DNA of 64,000 nt from Paenibacillus sp. FSL H7-0737 (GCF_000758545.1 NZ_CP009279.1:434001-498000), one strand, 5' to 3'. Counted from the stretch's first letter, positions 1 through 8,693 are shown. The notes: generated by a model not told the origin, from the letters alone. Numbers and translations are program-made.

Positions 1-1393
1 TAATGAGCATTTCGGCGAACCGGATAAGCTGAACGACCGATTGGGAGAGGGGTCATGTGAGACGTGTAATACCTACAACATGCTGAAGCTGACCAAGCAT
101 ATGTTCCAGTGGGATGCTTATGCCGCATATGCGGATTACTACGAACGTGCAATGTATAACCATATCCTAGCTTCTCAGGAGCCGGTTGATGGACGTGTGT
201 GTTATTTTTTATCCCTCGAAATGGGTGGACATAAGTCGTTCAACTCCCAGTTTGAGAGCTTTACATGCTGTGTAGGCTCAGGAATGGAAAGCCATTCTAT
301 GTATGGCTCGGCGATTTACTTCCATAGTGAAGATGAGCTGTATGTGAATCAGTACGCACCTTCAACAGTGACTTGGAAAGAGCAAGGCATTAGTTTGAAG
401 CAAGAGACCAAGTTCCCTGAAGAGGGACTAGGCACCCTGCGTATCAGCACGGAGAAACCAACTAAATTCACATTGAAGCTAAGATACCCCTACTGGGCTG
501 AGCAAGGCATGAGCGTTAAAGTAAATGGTGAAGACATTCAAGTGAATGTGGGCAAATCCAGCTACCTAGCTTTGGATAGAGTATGGCAGGATGGGGACGT
601 TGTCGAATATGATATTCCGATGTCGGTAAGAATCGAGTCCATGCCGGATAATCCAAACCGAATTGCATTCCTCTATGGACCGCTTGTGCTTGCAGGTGAT
701 TTTGGACCTATAAATGCTGAGCTAGGCAGTGATCGTGCCCTTACTTCTGTATTAATTGGAGATCGCGAGACGCTAACGGATAGCCTGATTCAGTCTAACG
801 TTAGCAAAAATGTGTTCCGGATGAAAGGTTTAGGATATGCAGGAGACCATGAGCTTCGTCCGTTCTACCCTATGCATGATCATCGTTATTCGGTGTATTG
901 GGATTTGTTCACGCCAGAGGAATGGAAGCTGGTAGAGGTTGAATATCGCGAGGCCGTAGAGAAGAATTTGCTGCTTGAGCAGCTAACCGTCGATTCGATA
1001 CAACCTGCTGAAATGCAGCCCGAACGCGACCATAATTTCGAAGGAGAGTATGTAGGCTTAGGAAAAATCTACAACCGTAAGTATCGCGACAGCTGGATCA
1101 ATGGCTGGTTCTCCTTCACGATGGAAGTCTTGCCAGAGGAGCAAGTAGATCTGGTAGTAACGTATTTGAAGTCCAACGATACTTCGGTGGCCTTCGATAT
1201 TACGGCAGATGGGGAGCAACTTGGGCTAGGCGTCCTTGAGTCTGAAGAGATGAACAAGCTGGAGACCATTCGTTACGAGCTTCCGCAGACGATCACGAGG
1301 AGCAAATCAGCGGTTACGATCAAGTTCGCTTCGCATGAAGGATATAAGGTGGGCCAAGTGGCAGGACTACGTATCGTCAAACGTAATTCTTGA
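1..1393 (+). CDS. Beta-L-arabinofuranosidase, GH127 type (5' truncated)
   Basis: C-terminal part of a DUF1680/GH127 enzyme, a family that removes terminal beta-L-arabinofuranosyl residues from plant glycans. The frame stays open from base 2 to the left edge, so the TTG at 41 is internal and the true start lies outside. The family zinc/catalytic cluster is visible: a CETC motif whose Glu and second Cys (codons at 59 and 65) match the Glu and Cys ligands known for GH127, and a Cys-Cys pair in [12 protein letters not shown] (codons near 266-271) that contains the nucleophile cysteine. The rest is the beta-sandwich tail. No signal can be judged because the N-terminus is missing. The 310-bp gap downstream separates it from an ABC exporter. 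Family call is secure; the natural substrate is inferred. Confidence 0.9.
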   Translation, partial: NEHFGEPDKLNDRLGEGSCETCNTYNMLKLTKHMFQWDAYAAYADYYERAMYNHILASQEPVDGRVCYFLSLEMGGHKSFNSQFESFTCCVGSGMESHSMYGSAIYFHSEDELYVNQYAPSTVTWKEQGISLKQETKFPEEGLGTLRISTEKPTKFTLKLRYPYWAEQGMSVKVNGEDIQVNVGKSSYLALDRVWQDGDVVEYDIPMSVRIESMPDNPNRIAFLYGPLVLAGDFGPINAELGSDRALTSVLIGDRETLTDSLIQSNVSKNVFRMKGLGYAGDHELRPFYPMHDHRYSVYWDLFTPEEWKLVEVEYREAVEKNLLLEQLTVDSIQPAEMQPERDHNFEGEYVGLGKIYNRKYRDSWINGWFSFTMEVLPEEQVDLVVTYLKSNDTSVAFDITADGEQLGLGVLESEEMNKLETIRYELPQTITRSKSAVTIKFASHEGYKVGQVAGLRIVKRNS

Positions 1394-1448
1394 AATATAT
1401 GGATTAGAGAATTATAATAGGAACAATTCTTTTAATTGGGGTGAAATG

Positions 1449-1478
1449 GATGTCTTTCCGTATCGTTCGAAGTAACTA
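1449..1478 (+). other. Possible short leader ORF (9 codons)
   Basis: ATG at 1449 follows AATTGGGGTGAA and reads nine codons (MDVFPYRSK) before TAA; an overlapping GTG frame at 1441 reads twelve. It lies at the head of a structured intergenic stretch ending in a terminator-like hairpin, so a leader peptide is possible, but such short frames are common by chance. Confidence 0.2.
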
Positions 1479-1484
1479 GTTATC

Positions 1485-1672
1485 GGGCTGGGTCAAACGC
1501 GTACCAGCTATCAAGGGGGGAGTCTACCCTTTTGATTACATTAACTAGAGCTTTGAACGGTGCCATAGGCAGCTTTTTGTATAGAGCCAGGCACTTAACC
1601 TATTTAACTTTGAGAACCGTTTAATTGTGGATGGTTTTTTACAGTTGGATGGTGGGGTTGCCTGGCTTTTTT
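1485..1672 (+). promoter_or_regulatory. Structured leader with terminator-like hairpin before ABC exporter
   Basis: The 310-bp stretch between the GH127 and ABC exporter genes holds several inverted repeats: GCTGG/CCAGC around 1487-1508 and a long-range stem AGCCAGGC (1585-1592) with GCCTGGCT (1660-1667), extended by AACC (1597-1600) with GGTT (1656-1659), directly followed by a run of T. The final hairpin ends 32 bp before the exporter start. It may simply end the upstream transcript, or attenuate the exporter. I do not recognise a known riboswitch or T-box consensus in it. Confidence 0.45.
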
Positions 1673-1703
1673 GCATTCAATTAAAAGATAGGGGATTAAC
1701 GAT

Positions 1704-3419
1704 ATGTTGAAAAAGAGTCTAGCTCACCTGAAATGGTGGATATGCGGTTATATTTTATTGGGTTTTACTATTCAACTGCTGAGTAGTTTAGGCATTGTAG
1801 TGTTTCAAAAAATATTAGACAAGGTCACGGTGATCAACAGCTTTGGTGAGCTATTTAATTTAATCTTGGTGTACGGCCTTTTGCTGGCTGGGGTGGTGAT
1901 CCTAAATTATGTGGATGAATACCCTAGTGTGTATTTATCGAACAGTATAACGGAGAGGTTAAAGATACTTGCACTATCTAAAATATCCAAAATCGACTAT
2001 CAAGCCTATCAGGATATGGGCACAGGTCAGATGATTAAAGTGATCGAGAATGGAGCAGCGGCTGGAAACAGCATGATTTTCTCCTTTTTCCTCAAAACAT
2101 TACATGAGTTATTGCCCACTCTTCTGTTCAGTCTTATCTTTATCAGTTTCTATGATTTAAGGATCATGGTAGTGATTGCTGCTGGCTATGTGGTCGTCTT
2201 TTTGATAACGAATCTGCTGTTGAAATTTCTGTATGCGAGGAAGGCGGCCATTCTACAGGAACAAGAAAAGATGTCCAGATTCTCTATCCGTGGATTTATG
2301 GAATTAGTCGTCTTCCGAACGAACAAAAGATATGAGAAAGAGATCGATAAATTAAGCCAGACTGCACGCACTATCATTCAAAAAAATGCTCAGTTACAAA
2401 TGATCCATGAAGCTTTTTTCGCGATATTCGAGTTGTTTGTCACGATTATTAAAGTCGTTGTTTTAATTTACGGTGTGAAAAGCATTGTCGCAGGTGAGAC
2501 GTCACTTGGTGTTGTGGTCGCTTTGTTTATGTTTATTGATAAGATTTATTCGCCGATTGCTATCTTCAATGTCCTCTTTGTAGATTACAGACTGAATAGA
2601 GTGACCTACAAGAGATTTGAAGAGTTTATTCATGCCCCAGAAGATAAGAATCTAGAACGAGGAGAAGTTATCACTGAGATCCACGGTAATATTGAATTTA
2701 GGGATGTATCTTTTGATTATGGGCAAGTGAAGATCTTGAATAATCTATTCTTTTCGATTGCACGAGGAACGTCGGTTGCTATTGTCGGATTAAGTGGGGG
2801 CGGGAAATCAACTCTGATTAAGTTAATCGTAGGCTTATTAAAAAAGGACAAAGGTGAACTCTTATTGGACGGTAAGGATATCGATCAGATCCATCTGGAT
2901 AGCTACTATGATCATATCTCTTACTTATCACAAGACACGCCGATTTTTGACGCTACGATTAGGGACAATATTATATTTGATGAGCATTCCTTGTCCGATG
3001 AAGAGTTGTATGAGATTTTGGAAAAGGTTCATCTGCAGGAAAAGGTAAGCCAATTACCGGATCGTTTAGATACTTTGGTAGGTGAAAAAGGGGTTAAATT
3101 ATCAGGCGGGGAGAGACAGCGATTAGCTTTTGCCAGAATCATTGCTCAGAAAAGAAACATTCTAATTCTAGATGAACCTGTTTCTGCACTTGATAATATC
3201 ACGGAGCAAAGTCTAATGGAGACGATTTTACAGGAATTTAAGGACAAAACCATCATTATTGTTGCCCACCGACTAAATTTTATAAAAGACGTTGATAAGA
3301 TACTGGTAGTGGACCAAGGCTCGGTCGTGGGTGAAGGAAAGTTTGATGATTTAATAGAGCATTGCGAAGCTTTTAAAGCGTTATGGAATAGAAAAATATC
3401 GTTTACAAATGCTGATTAA
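1704..3419 (+). CDS. ABC exporter, fused permease and ATPase (half-transporter)
   Basis: Single-chain exporter of about 571 residues with six predicted membrane segments in residues 10-290 and a nucleotide-binding domain from about 335. The domain shows a Walker A GLSGGGKST, a Q-loop (SQDTP), the signature LSGGERQR, a Walker B ILILDEP and a VAHR switch histidine, so it should be active. Half-transporters of this MsbA/LmrA-like fold dimerise and export lipids, peptides or drugs; nothing here fixes the cargo, and no precursor peptide gene is obvious nearby. ATG at 1704 is preceded by AGGGGAT. No N-terminal C39 peptidase domain is present, which argues against a dedicated double-glycine bacteriocin exporter. 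The preceding structured leader may regulate it. Confidence 0.85.
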   Translation: MLKKSLAHLKWWICGYILLGFTIQLLSSLGIVVFQKILDKVTVINSFGELFNLILVYGLLLAGVVILNYVDEYPSVYLSNSITERLKILALSKISKIDYQAYQDMGTGQMIKVIENGAAAGNSMIFSFFLKTLHELLPTLLFSLIFISFYDLRIMVVIAAGYVVVFLITNLLLKFLYARKAAILQEQEKMSRFSIRGFMELVVFRTNKRYEKEIDKLSQTARTIIQKNAQLQMIHEAFFAIFELFVTIIKVVVLIYGVKSIVAGETSLGVVVALFMFIDKIYSPIAIFNVLFVDYRLNRVTYKRFEEFIHAPEDKNLERGEVITEIHGNIEFRDVSFDYGQVKILNNLFFSIARGTSVAIVGLSGGGKSTLIKLIVGLLKKDKGELLLDGKDIDQIHLDSYYDHISYLSQDTPIFDATIRDNIIFDEHSLSDEELYEILEKVHLQEKVSQLPDRLDTLVGEKGVKLSGGERQRLAFARIIAQKRNILILDEPVSALDNITEQSLMETILQEFKDKTIIIVAHRLNFIKDVDKILVVDQGSVVGEGKFDDLIEHCEAFKALWNRKISFTNAD

Positions 3420-3426
3420 ATTGTTA

Positions 3427-3445
3427 ACCTCTTCTAAAAAGAGGT
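3427..3445 (+). promoter_or_regulatory. Hairpin covering the Nudix ribosome binding site
   Basis: ACCTCTT (3427-3433) and AAGAGGT (3439-3445) form a perfect 7-bp stem with a 5-nt loop. The right arm is the ribosome binding site of the ATG at 3453, so the fold would hide it. It also lies immediately after the exporter stop at 3419. There is no T-run, so it is not an intrinsic terminator. Confidence 0.55.
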
Positions 3446-3452
3446 GCAGTCT

Positions 3453-3935
3453 ATGGCTTGGCCAACACATATTGTAGCTGCAGGTGGATTCGCAGAAAAT
3501 GAACAAGGAGATGTCCTTTTAGTAAAGACGCATGATGGTGGATGGGTATTTCCTGGTGGACAAGTAGAGGTCGGAGAGAACCTGGTGGATGCATTAATTC
3601 GAGAGATTAAAGAGGAAAGTGGAATAGATGTCACGGTATCTCAATTGATTGGTGTGTATTCCAATACAGGCATTCATAAATGGTATGACGGTGTAACCGA
3701 TGTTCCTACCAAGGTCATGTTTGATTTTATCTGCAAGCCCGTGGGTGGGGAATTATGTACCTCGGAGGAAACCTCTGAAGTGATGTGGGTGGCAAAAGAG
3801 AAAGTGCTTGATTGGATTACACAACCGGCTATTCGTACCCGTTATCAAGCTTATTTGGATTATGATGGGAATACGAGGTATATGGATTATGTAACTGGAG
3901 ACACGTTTGAAGTTAATTTGGATCGAACGGTGTAA
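3453..3935 (+). CDS. Nudix hydrolase
   Basis: Protein of about 160 residues carrying a complete Nudix box: G36, E42, then R50-E51 and E54-E55-S-G57-I58, matching GX5EX7REUXEEXGU. This loop binds Mg2+ and hydrolyses nucleoside diphosphates linked to another moiety. Substrate (damaged nucleotide, ADP-ribose, other) cannot be read from the sequence. I place the start at ATG 3453, not the GTG at 3444, because AAGAGGTG lies at the right distance from the ATG and overlaps the GTG. The gene starts 33 bp after the ABC exporter and probably shares its transcript; its ribosome binding site lies in a hairpin, hinting at translational control. Confidence 0.88.
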   Translation: MAWPTHIVAAGGFAENEQGDVLLVKTHDGGWVFPGGQVEVGENLVDALIREIKEESGIDVTVSQLIGVYSNTGIHKWYDGVTDVPTKVMFDFICKPVGGELCTSEETSEVMWVAKEKVLDWITQPAIRTRYQAYLDYDGNTRYMDYVTGDTFEVNLDRTV

Positions 3936-3948
3936 ATATAAGTGATAG

Positions 3949-3973
3949 GCCATCCTGCAAAGGATGGCTTTTT
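3949..3973 (+). terminator. Intrinsic terminator after Nudix gene
   Basis: GCCATCCT (3949-3956) pairs with AGGATGGC (3961-3968) around a GCAA loop and is followed by TTTTT. It lies between two convergent genes. Confidence 0.85.
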
Positions 3974-4017
3974 AAAATATAAGAAAGTATAAGTTTCGCC
4001 AAAGACGTTTATTCTTG

Positions 4018-4593
4018 TTATGCTTTGATGCCCTCAAAGGCAGAGGTGATCAAATATTTCACAAAAGCTTCGTCTAGCTCATCCCCTGTGATCAGAAGCC
4101 GATAAAATATTGGTCCATACAGCAGATCAATCGTGATCCCAATATCCAGATCCGCTTTTAATTGGCCCCGGGTCACCCCACGCTCCAACAACTGTCGTGC
4201 CTCTTGGCGACGGGGAGCGAAAAACCTCGCACGATAGGCCTCAGCAAGGCCGGCATCAAATTGACCTTCGCCGATCAACTCGGTAATGATCTTTCCTTCT
4301 CGGCTGCGAAGAAAATTAGCCAGGTTTGTGGCATGCATCATAATATCGTCCATGACCGAACCGGTGTCCGGCACTGGCAATCTTGCGGATGCTGCAGAGA
4401 GGTAGCCGTCCATGACCACAGCTGCTTTGTTGGGCCACCATTTATAAATGGTCGCTTTGCTTACCTTAGCCCGTTCGGCAATTTTCTCTACGGTCACCGC
4501 CCCAAATCCGGTCTCCAGCAATAGATCATACGATGCTGCCAGAATAGAAGCCTCGGCTTCGCTATTGCGCGGCCGTCCTCTTTTTTTATCCAT
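4018..4593 (-). CDS. TetR/AcrR-family repressor
   Basis: 191-residue one-domain-plus-ligand regulator. Residues 10-60 hold a typical TetR helix-turn-helix (ILAASYDLLLETGFGAVTV then IAERAKVSKATIYKWWPNK), the rest is a helical effector-binding domain. It is transcribed divergently from an MFS transporter with a 186-bp gap that contains two palindromes built from TGAAC/GTTCA half-sites, the classic arrangement of a repressor controlling its own gene and an efflux pump. Start ATG 4593 is preceded by GGGAGGGATCTCTG. The inducing ligand is unknown; the assignment of those palindromes to this protein is inferred from position. Confidence 0.88.
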   Translation of the reverse strand: MDKKRGRPRNSEAEASILAASYDLLLETGFGAVTVEKIAERAKVSKATIYKWWPNKAAVVMDGYLSAASARLPVPDTGSVMDDIMMHATNLANFLRSREGKIITELIGEGQFDAGLAEAYRARFFAPRRQEARQLLERGVTRGQLKADLDIGITIDLLYGPIFYRLLITGDELDEAFVKYLITSAFEGIKA

Positions 4594-4652
4594 CAGAGAT
4601 CCCTCCCGATTAATCTATCCTTTATTTAACTTGCGATCTAAAAAGAAACTAT

Positions 4653-4761
4653 ACGTTCATTATACAAAAGGTTATGTGAAGTAGCCAATCGCCTATTTAC
4701 AAAACTGAACGTTCAGTATATATTTAAATTAATTAATGAACGGTACGTTCAGTATTTATAA
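4653..4761. promoter_or_regulatory. TetR/MFS intergenic operators and promoter
   Basis: A perfect 14-bp palindrome ACTGAACGTTCAGT lies at 4704-4717, a second site TGAACG-gta-CGTTCA at 4737-4751, and a half-site ACGTTCA at 4653-4659. The second site sits just upstream of a TATAAT (4756-4761) that fits as the -10 of the MFS gene, so binding there should block transcription. The shared half-site indicates one regulator, most likely the adjacent TetR protein. Confidence 0.75.
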
Positions 4762-4779
4762 TCGAAGGGTGGAGATCTT

Positions 4780-6021
4780 ATGAATCAAGGAAGACGAATG
4801 AATCCTGTAAGTTCAGGAAGTTCAGTGAATTCAGCGATGGAGCATGCGGAAGGAAAGACGATCCCTGGATGGATTACATTTCTTTTAGCGGCCTCCTGCG
4901 GACTAATTGTGGCCAATCTGTATTACGCCCAAACCCTGATCGGACAGATCGCCCAAGCTACGCAGCTTTCTTCTGGGGCAGCGGGTCTGATTGTAACTTT
5001 GACCCAGGTAGGATACGTTCTTGGACTTTTGTTCGTAGTACCGCTTAGCGATATTATTGAAAATCGCCGTCTGACAGTAGCGTCACTGGCTGTGGTGGTG
5101 GTGTCACTGGTAGCAGCCACACTAGCTCCGAATGCAGCGATCTTTCTGGGAGCGTCTCTGTTCATTGGCCTTGGTTCCGTAGCTGCCCAGATTCTTGTGC
5201 CGTATGCGTCTTTTCTGGCTGCTGAAGAGCAGCGCGGCCGGGTGGTCGGTAATGTAATGAGTGGGCTGCTGCTCGGTATTATGTTCGCCCGACCTGTAGC
5301 TAGCTTTGTCTCTGGATTGTGGGGCTGGCATGCGATTTATGCCATATCGGCAGTAGTGATTGCCTCATTAACACTTCTATTGTCCCGTGTGCTGCCGCAG
5401 CGCCAGCCTGTGCCTACAATGAATTATGGCGGATTGATACGTTCTCTAGGTACTTTACTGAAGAATACGCCGGTGCTGCGCCGCCGGGCGATTTATCAGG
5501 CTTGCCTGTTTGGAGCTTTCAGCCTGTTCTGGACGACGGTCTCTTTGCATCTGGCCGATACGTATCATTTAAGTCAGCAAGGCATTGCCTTGTTTGCGCT
5601 GGCCGGTGTGGCTGGGGCTATCGCTTCTCCCATCGCTGGGAGATTGGCTGACCGGGGCTGGACCCGCCCTTTGACCGGACTTGCGTTTGTGCTGGCAGCT
5701 GTGGCTTTTCTTCTTGCTTACTTGTTTCAGAATGATTCAAGAGTGACGCTCGGATTGCTGGTTGCAGCAGCTATTATGCTGGATATGGGGGTATCGGGTA
5801 ATCTGGTGCTTGGACAAAGGGCAATTTATTCCCTTGGCAACGAGGCGAGAGGACGTTTAAACGGATTATTTATGGCGATATTTTTTGTAGGCGGAGCCGT
5901 TGGCTCTTCACTAGGCGGCTGGGCATATGCGTACGGAGGCTGGAGTCTGACCAGCTTGATTGGTCTGGCGCTGCCGATCTTGGCTTTCCTATACTATTTA
6001 ACGGAGAAGAAGCAAGCGTAA
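4780..6021 (+). CDS. MFS drug-efflux-type transporter (DHA1-like)
   Basis: 413-residue major facilitator with about twelve hydrophobic segments after a 35-residue polar N-terminus rich in Ser, Asn and Gly. The loop between segments 2 and 3 carries the family charge pattern ([10 protein letters not shown]), and repeated Gly-rich helices ([26 protein letters not shown]) match proton-coupled export carriers. ATG 4780 has GAAGGGTGGAG upstream; an alternative ATG at 4798 is possible. It is divergent from a TetR repressor with operators in between, which supports inducible efflux. The substrate is unknown. Confidence 0.85.
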   Translation: MNQGRRMNPVSSGSSVNSAMEHAEGKTIPGWITFLLAASCGLIVANLYYAQTLIGQIAQATQLSSGAAGLIVTLTQVGYVLGLLFVVPLSDIIENRRLTVASLAVVVVSLVAATLAPNAAIFLGASLFIGLGSVAAQILVPYASFLAAEEQRGRVVGNVMSGLLLGIMFARPVASFVSGLWGWHAIYAISAVVIASLTLLLSRVLPQRQPVPTMNYGGLIRSLGTLLKNTPVLRRRAIYQACLFGAFSLFWTTVSLHLADTYHLSQQGIALFALAGVAGAIASPIAGRLADRGWTRPLTGLAFVLAAVAFLLAYLFQNDSRVTLGLLVAAAIMLDMGVSGNLVLGQRAIYSLGNEARGRLNGLFMAIFFVGGAVGSSLGGWAYAYGGWSLTSLIGLALPILAFLYYLTEKKQA

Positions 6022-6050
6022 GGCGTTCCAATAAAGCCGGTACTTACAAG

Positions 6051-6098
6051 GACTGCTCTCCGGGCTGGATATAGTCAGCCTAAAGAGCAGTCTTTTTT
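6051..6098 (+). terminator. Intrinsic terminator after MFS gene
   Basis: GACTGCTCT (6051-6059) and AGAGCAGTC (6084-6092) form the base of a long hairpin followed by TTTTTT. It separates the MFS gene from the convergent LysR gene. Confidence 0.88.
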
Positions 6099-6106
6099 AA
6101 AAAATG

Positions 6107-7003
6107 CTACAACGTATAAGGATTTTGGCGAATCATTTGAATAAGGTTTGCCGCCGAGGCGGATAACGGTTCATTTTTTCGCGTACAGATCGCAATGCTG
6201 TTCTTCAGATGTATGCCTTCAACATAAACTCGGCATAACTCTCCACGTTCAACATATTCGCGAACAACGAGTGAAGAGACGAAGTTGGCGCCATACCCGG
6301 CAATAACGGCTTGAATCGCTTCATGAAGTCCGTTAAATTGCAAAGAGATCGTGGGAGCTGGCGTATTATATGTACGGCATAACGATAATAATCTCTCTCT
6401 CGTCGAACTCCCTTCCTCACGCATGACAAAGGGCTCCTTCATCATTTCGGATAAAGAAATTCGCTGATTCGCATAGGGGTGATGGGGTGCGACCACAAAC
6501 CATAACTCGTCCTGAAATAACTCCTCTGTCTGGATCGTATCTGGATATGCCTCAGTGATTCCCCCGTAAATTGCTATATCCACGTCTACATTTAACAGCT
6601 GCTTCAGGGCATCGCTTGAATTGGTGGTGGTAATCACCATTTCCACTTGCTCATATTGTTGCTTGAACTTTGCGATCCAAGTAGGGATGAGATAATGAGC
6701 AGGCAAATATGTCGCGGCTAGGCGGATACTTCCATTCGTGCCGTTAACATAATCCTGAGTGAATTGTTCGATCTGCTGTTCAACGGCAAAGAGTCTTTTG
6801 GCGAGCAGAGCAAGCTCTTCACCCGCATCCGTTAAAGCAATTCCTCTGCCTTGAGGCTTAAATAGGGCGAAGGATAGTTCCTTTTCGAATTTCTTGATCT
6901 GAGCCGTAATCGCAGGCTGACTGATATTTAAAGTTTCTGAGGCGCGTGTCACGCTACCCGTTGATGCGATCACATGGAATAAGCGTAATGCGTGTAGATT
7001 CAT
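6107..7003 (-). CDS. LysR-family transcriptional regulator
   Basis: 298-residue LysR protein: winged helix-turn-helix in the first 65 residues (LHALRLFHVIAS, then ASETLNISQPAITAQIKKFE) and a periplasmic-binding-like effector domain behind it. I choose ATG 7003 over the upstream ATG 7036 because AGGAGCT sits seven bases before it and family members start close to this point. It is divergent from an O-methyltransferase gene, the usual layout for a LysR regulator and its target, but the 343-bp gap also holds a structured repeat. Effector unknown. Confidence 0.88.
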   Translation of the reverse strand: MNLHALRLFHVIASTGSVTRASETLNISQPAITAQIKKFEKELSFALFKPQGRGIALTDAGEELALLAKRLFAVEQQIEQFTQDYVNGTNGSIRLAATYLPAHYLIPTWIAKFKQQYEQVEMVITTTNSSDALKQLLNVDVDIAIYGGITEAYPDTIQTEELFQDELWFVVAPHHPYANQRISLSEMMKEPFVMREEGSSTRERLLSLCRTYNTPAPTISLQFNGLHEAIQAVIAGYGANFVSSLVVREYVERGELCRVYVEGIHLKNSIAICTRKNEPLSASAANLIQMIRQNPYTL

Positions 7004-7106
7004 GGTTAAGCTCCTATCTGCTATCGTTTGATTCATATATTTAATATATAGTTTAGTTTTAAAGATATATTATATTTATGATTATAACTGATTTACAATA
7101 CAGGTA

Positions 7107-7134
7107 TGAAGTTGAAGTTGAAGTTGAACTTGAA
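7107..7134 (+). repeat. Hexanucleotide tandem repeat
   Basis: TGAAGT occurs three times in tandem, followed by TGAACT and TGAA. It lies between the LysR and O-methyltransferase genes, just before the structured repeat. Such a tract could slip in length and alter promoter spacing, but that is only inference. Confidence 0.8.
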
Positions 7135-7141
7135 TCTTTAG

Positions 7142-7304
7142 TTAGGGAAAAGGAGTACCGAAGAGGAGGTTTGGAACTGTAGGAGCGTCAGCGACCGCCT
7201 TTGTCTACGGATTTCAACCACGAATAGTGGTTTTAATCGAAGAAATCTGGAGACAACAGCGGCCGGAAGTCCAAACACTCCTCGTAGTTACGACCGATCC
7301 CTAA
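7142..7304 (+). repeat. Structured dispersed repeat, copy 1
   Basis: About 163 nt that fold into nested helices: TTAGGGA (7142-7148) with TCCCTAA (7298-7304); GAGGAGGTTTGGA (7163-7175) with TCCAAAC-a-CTCCTC (7270-7283); CCGC (7195-7198) with GCGG (7260-7263); TTGTCT plus GATTTC with GAAATC plus AGACAA (7201-7256); and an apical AACCAC (7216-7221) with GTGGTT (7227-7232). The core 7171-7274 is similar to 48931-49033, and helices differ between copies by paired changes. It lies in the leader or promoter region of the O-methyltransferase. Function and transcribed strand are unknown. Confidence 0.8.
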
Positions 7305-7346
7305 TTGTGGAAATGAAAATTTTATTTCAAAGGAGAAGTGATAAAT

Positions 7347-8018
7347 ATGAATCAACCGACTACATGGGATAAAGTCGATCAGTACATTACAGAGCGTTTA
7401 ATTACGAAGGACTCCGTGCTGGAGGAAGCGTTGTCCGCGAATCAACAGGCAGGGCTGCCGCCCTTTGATGTCTCACCTAGTCAGGGTAAATTCCTTAACC
7501 TATTGGTTCAAATGAAAGGTGCACGCCGGATTCTGGAGATTGGCACTTTGGGTGGATACAGTACAATTTGGATGGCAAGGGCGCTCCCGTCTGACGGACA
7601 TATCGTTACCTTGGAGCTAGATCCATCGCATGCTCAGGTGGCTGGGGCCAATTTCGCGCTTGCTCAAGTAGATGATCTGATAGAACTTCGTATAGGCGAT
7701 GCTTTGGGGCAATTGTCTCAGATGAAACAAGAGGGTGTGGAACCCTTTGACTTTATATTCATTGATGCCGATAAACCCAACAACCCTAACTATTTACAGT
7801 GGGCGCTTCAATTTTCCCGGCCCGGTACAGTGATTATAGGCGATAATGTGATTCGTGAAGGCGAGATCATTAACAAGAATAGCAAAGATCCTCGTGTAGT
7901 AGGCGTACGGGAATTTTATGATCTGTTGGCTGAAGAGCCTAAGATTTCGGCTACTGCCATTCAGACAGTGGGAAGTAAAGGGTATGATGGTTTCGTATTG
8001 GGGATTGTGAATAGCTGA
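7347..8018 (+). CDS. SAM-dependent O-methyltransferase (Methyltransf_3 / COMT-like)
   Basis: 223-residue class I methyltransferase of the small cation-dependent catechol/caffeoyl-CoA type. The SAM-binding motif I (LEIGTLGGYSTIWMA) is at about residues 62-76, followed by an acidic strand end (LELD) and the metal-binding FIDADKPNN region near residue 135 with a later GDNV. Start is placed at ATG 7347 with AAGGAG at 7330-7335; the GTG at 7338 is too close to that site. It is divergent from a LysR regulator and follows the structured repeat. Likely methylates a small phenolic or catechol; substrate not determinable. Confidence 0.87.
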   Translation: MNQPTTWDKVDQYITERLITKDSVLEEALSANQQAGLPPFDVSPSQGKFLNLLVQMKGARRILEIGTLGGYSTIWMARALPSDGHIVTLELDPSHAQVAGANFALAQVDDLIELRIGDALGQLSQMKQEGVEPFDFIFIDADKPNNPNYLQWALQFSRPGTVIIGDNVIREGEIINKNSKDPRVVGVREFYDLLAEEPKISATAIQTVGSKGYDGFVLGIVNS

Positions 8019-8087
8019 TATATGTATTGCAATATCCAACAATTGTAATATAATCTATTGAAAATCCAATAGTGAGAGGTACTTTCT

Positions 8088-8633
8088 ATGCAACCTACAT
8101 TTGAAACACAAAGGTTAATACTAAGACCGTTTCAATCCACAGATGCAAGTAAAGTTCAAGAGCTTGCTGCGGATATAGAAGTAGCTAGAACAACGCTGTC
8201 TATTCCTCATCCATACCCTGATGGAGCGGCTGAATCTTGGATTGGTGCCTGTAGGAAAAGCGCAGACGAAGGGGAAGGATTTCCTTTTGCTTTAATTAGT
8301 AAAGAGAGTAATACCTTAATAGGCTGTATGAGTCTAAATATAGACAAATCGCATCAAAGAGGTGAGCTTGCTTATTGGGTAGGAAGATCTTTTTGGGGAG
8401 ATGGCTATGCGACTGAAGCAGCTAAGCGATTAATTGATTTTGGATTTGAAGACCTCGCATTAAATAAAATATGGGCAGCGGCAATGACTAGAAATCCTGC
8501 CTCCTCTAACGTTATGAAAAAAGCTGGAATGAGATTTGAAGGGGAATTTAAACGGCATATTTTAAAATGGGATAAATTCGAGGATATAGTCTTCTACGGG
8601 TTAACTAGAATTGAATATGAAGATAGGAGATAG
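8088..8633 (+). CDS. GNAT acetyltransferase, RimJ/RimL type
   Basis: 181-residue N-acetyltransferase of the RimJ/RimL subgroup. It begins with the family pattern (FETQRLILRPF), has the acetyl-CoA-binding region (YWVGRSFWGDGYATEAAKRLIDFGF) at about residues 96-120 and the C-terminal NxxSxNVMKKAGM motif. Such enzymes acetylate protein N-termini, amines or antibiotics; the substrate is not evident. ATG 8088 follows GTGAGAGGT. The gene lies 69 bp after the O-methyltransferase and may be co-transcribed, then stops before a strong terminator. Confidence 0.88.
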   Translation: MQPTFETQRLILRPFQSTDASKVQELAADIEVARTTLSIPHPYPDGAAESWIGACRKSADEGEGFPFALISKESNTLIGCMSLNIDKSHQRGELAYWVGRSFWGDGYATEAAKRLIDFGFEDLALNKIWAAAMTRNPASSNVMKKAGMRFEGEFKRHILKWDKFEDIVFYGLTRIEYEDRR

Positions 8634-8649
8634 AGGTATGATAACAACA

Positions 8650-8693
8650 AGGGGTTCCTAAGCCATGCTGGCTTGTGGAACCCCTCTTTTTTT
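8650..8693. terminator. Intrinsic terminator between convergent genes
   Basis: AGGGGTTCC (8650-8658) pairs with GGAACCCCT (8677-8685), with an inner AAGCC/GGCTT extension, followed by a T-run to 8693. The T-run ends inside the stop region of the convergent BceB-like gene. Confidence 0.88.

Noticed and set aside
1504..1703. Precursor peptide gene for the ABC exporter
   Set aside because: No frame longer than a few codons with a double-glycine or Cys-rich core and a ribosome binding site was found; the exporter also lacks a peptidase domain.
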